Source of the DNA: Spirochaetaceae bacterium
GTDB taxonomy: Bacteria > Spirochaetota > Spirochaetia > PWKH01
NCBI GenBank assembly: GCA_003557605.1
Contig: PWNW01000247.1
Location: 1-6,721 of the forward strand
DNA: 6,721 nucleotides
Direction of reading: 5' to 3'
In this document: positions 5,598 through 6,721 of the stretch, in pieces
How the letters are laid out: each line of letters begins with the position of its first letter
Position numbering within the stretch: the stretch's first letter is position 1
Notes under the pieces: model-generated
Told to the model about the DNA's origin: nothing
Database searches by the model: none
What the model saw: the letters and a program-made list of their open reading frames with translations, nothing else
Position numbers and translations under genes: made by a program

Positions 5598-6542
5598 ATG
5601 GAACACAACGGGATGATCTTACGGGCCCAGGGATGCCTGCTGGGGCAGCTTTCGGGTGATGCCTTGGGCAGTTTGGTGGAATTTCGCTCACCTGAAAGCA
5701 TCAGGGATGAATATCCGGAGGGAGTTCGGGATCTTGCTGATGGAGGATGCTGGGATACCATTGCAGGGCAGCCCACCGATGATTCGGAGATGGCCCTGCT
5801 TCTTGCCCGTCTTCTGGTGCGTACCGGCTCCTATGATGCGGAATCTGCACAGGAAGCATATATCTACTGGCTGAACTCAGACCCCTTTGACTGCGGCATG
5901 ACCATCAGCTCCTCCCTAAGGGGAATTCCCAATCCCGACAGTCAGGCAAACGGTGCGCTGATGCGAATCAGTCCCCTGGGAATATTCGGTGCCCGGCATG
6001 ACATGAAGCAGACTGCTGCCTGGGCAATGCAGGATGCAGAGCTAACCCACCCCCATCCGGTCTGCCTCCAGGCCAATGCCTTGTTTGCCATGGCGATTGC
6101 AAGAGCAGTAAAGCAGGAAACAGAACCAGACATCCTGTATGGTGAAATTCGTCAATGGGCAAAGGAAATGTCCGCAGACCAGTCACTTACTGATGTAATA
6201 GCCAGGGCTGCAGATGAACCTCCCGAGGACTACCTGCATATGCAGGGCTGGGTGCTCATTGCATTCCACAATGCCCTCTACCAGCTTCTCCATGCAGAGA
6301 ATACAGAAGAGGGCATCATAGATACGGTGATGCATGGGGGAGACACCGATACCAATGCGGCCATTTGCGGAGCTCTGCTGGGAGCGGTGCATGGAAAAGC
6401 ATCCATACCCCCCAGATGGACAGAGATTCTGCTGAACTGCCGTCCTGAACAGGGCAGAGCAGGGGTGATTCATCCCCGTCCGGAATGCTTCTGGTCGACA
6501 GATGCCCTGGAAATTGCACGGGAACTGGTGTTTCCGTCCTGA
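5598..6542 (+). CDS. ADP-ribosylglycohydrolase family protein (DraG/ARH fold)
   Basis: The family hydrolyses the bond between ADP-ribose and a protein side chain or related acceptor, using two metal ions. The 314-residue product (start at 5598) has the full set of metal-site landmarks: GDALGSLVEF (20-29) with E28, TDDSEMALLLARLLV (60-74) with T60, D61 and D62, and GGDTDTNAAICGALLGA (247-263) with D249, D251 and T252. ANGALMR (117-123) and THPHP (150-154) are also typical. No signal peptide or membrane segment is seen, so it should act in the cytoplasm. The subgroup with a PFDCGMT stretch (96-102) is familiar as a stand-alone bacterial glycohydrolase, but I cannot name its substrate. No ADP-ribosyltransferase, nitrogenase or toxin partner lies beside it, so it should not be called DraG in the nitrogenase sense. 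It begins 61 nt after the transketolase gene, with a strong ribosome-binding site and perhaps its own promoter. Confidence 0.93.
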   Translation: MEHNGMILRAQGCLLGQLSGDALGSLVEFRSPESIRDEYPEGVRDLADGGCWDTIAGQPTDDSEMALLLARLLVRTGSYDAESAQEAYIYWLNSDPFDCGMTISSSLRGIPNPDSQANGALMRISPLGIFGARHDMKQTAAWAMQDAELTHPHPVCLQANALFAMAIARAVKQETEPDILYGEIRQWAKEMSADQSLTDVIARAADEPPEDYLHMQGWVLIAFHNALYQLLHAENTEEGIIDTVMHGGDTDTNAAICGALLGAVHGKASIPPRWTEILLNCRPEQGRAGVIHPRPECFWSTDALEIARELVFPS

Positions 6543-6557
6543 AAACCTTCCGTTTTC
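6541..6557 (+). terminator. Weak hairpin at the glycohydrolase stop codon
   Basis: GAAAAC (6541-6546) and GTTTTC (6552-6557) form a 6-bp, A/T-rich stem around a CTTCC loop, overlapping the TGA. There is no T-run after it, so termination here is doubtful. No better intrinsic terminator was found downstream; the T-run at 6709-6714 has no good stem before it. Confidence 0.2.
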
Positions 6558-6721
6558 CTGTAAGGTACCTGCATGTTCAAGTGATTATCACAGGGGATAG
6601 TGATGACCCTAGAGACATTTCTGTAGCTGAGCTGAACATATTCACGATGATTGCCGGCCGGAAGATTAACCAGAATCAAGATGCAATATCGTTGCCAGGC
6701 ATAACATGTTTTTTAGTGCAC
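6558..6721. other. Stretch without a supported gene at the right edge
   Basis: No recognisable gene follows the glycohydrolase. One forward frame stays open from inside that gene to the window edge; a GTG at 6581 would begin a product of 47 or more residues, but it has no Shine-Dalgarno sequence and I do not recognise the peptide. The reverse strand has a 69-residue open frame (6470-6679) that overlaps the glycohydrolase end and looks like a chance frame. Short GTGAT/ATCAC repeats between 6581 and 6604 can pair in more than one way. Promoter or operator sites for the next gene may lie here, but none is clear. Confidence 0.3.

Noticed and set aside
6470..6679. Reverse-strand frame of 69 codons at the right end
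   Set aside because: It overlaps the end of the glycohydrolase gene, has no recognisable motif and shows no ribosome-binding site that I can support.
6692..6714. TGCC-A-GGCA stem before the T-run as an intrinsic terminator
   Set aside because: The repeat has a 1-nt loop, so it cannot fold as a useful hairpin, and it is separated from the T-run by several bases.
1..6721. CRISPR arrays, tRNA or rRNA genes, insertion sequences
   Set aside because: No regularly spaced repeats, cloverleaf-like segments, transposase motifs or terminal inverted repeats were seen; nearly all the DNA is explained by the recognised genes.

Overview
The window is a compact, nearly all forward-strand bacterial segment of moderately GC-rich DNA. 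It carries a complete de novo NAD biosynthesis set (nadC-nadA-nadB), then a split transketolase (N- and C-terminal subunits as separate genes), then an ADP-ribosylglycohydrolase. A truncated PIN-domain (VapC-like) toxin gene lies at the left edge. Shine-Dalgarno-driven starts, ATGA-type overlaps and sigma70-like promoter boxes show a bacterium. A long-form NadA and a split transketolase suggest an anaerobic or fermentative lineage, possibly spirochaete or clostridial. That placement is a weak inference, because nothing in the window fixes the taxon.

Layout: 2-142 is the C-terminal end of a PIN-domain protein. 143-240 is a regulatory gap with a well-formed promoter (TTGCAC, 17 nt, TATAGT) and a perfect 7-bp inverted repeat over its -35 box. 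The predicted transcription start coincides with the A of the nadC ATG, and no Shine-Dalgarno sequence is visible, so nadC may be leaderless. nadC, nadA and nadB follow with overlaps of 4 and 8 nt. 3691-3762 is a 72-nt gap before the transketolase pair, whose two genes overlap by 11 nt. 5537-5597 contains a second plausible promoter (TTAACA, 16 nt, TATAAA) with a palindrome across its predicted start. The ADP-ribosylglycohydrolase gene fills 5598-6542. 6543-6721 holds no gene I can support.

How the genes may work together: NadB oxidises aspartate to iminoaspartate, NadA condenses that with dihydroxyacetone phosphate to quinolinate, and NadC joins quinolinate to PRPP to give nicotinate mononucleotide. 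Transketolase interconverts pentose phosphates with triose and hexose phosphates, so it can influence both the ribose 5-phosphate (PRPP) and triose phosphate pools that NadC and NadA consume. ADP-ribosylglycohydrolase removes ADP-ribose, an NAD-derived group, from targets. The order therefore reads as a possible NAD synthesis, precursor supply and NAD-derivative turnover neighbourhood. The enzymes are recognised from motifs; the functional coupling is inference. nadD, nadE and any ADP-ribosyltransferase partner are not in the window.

Points most worth a second look: the leaderless nadC start with its candidate operator; the short NadB C-terminus, after which the +1 frame stays open and stops exactly in an ATGA overlap with the transketolase start; a His-to-Ser change at an expected phosphate-contacting position of the transketolase C-subunit; and the promoter plus palindrome in front of the ADP-ribosylglycohydrolase gene.
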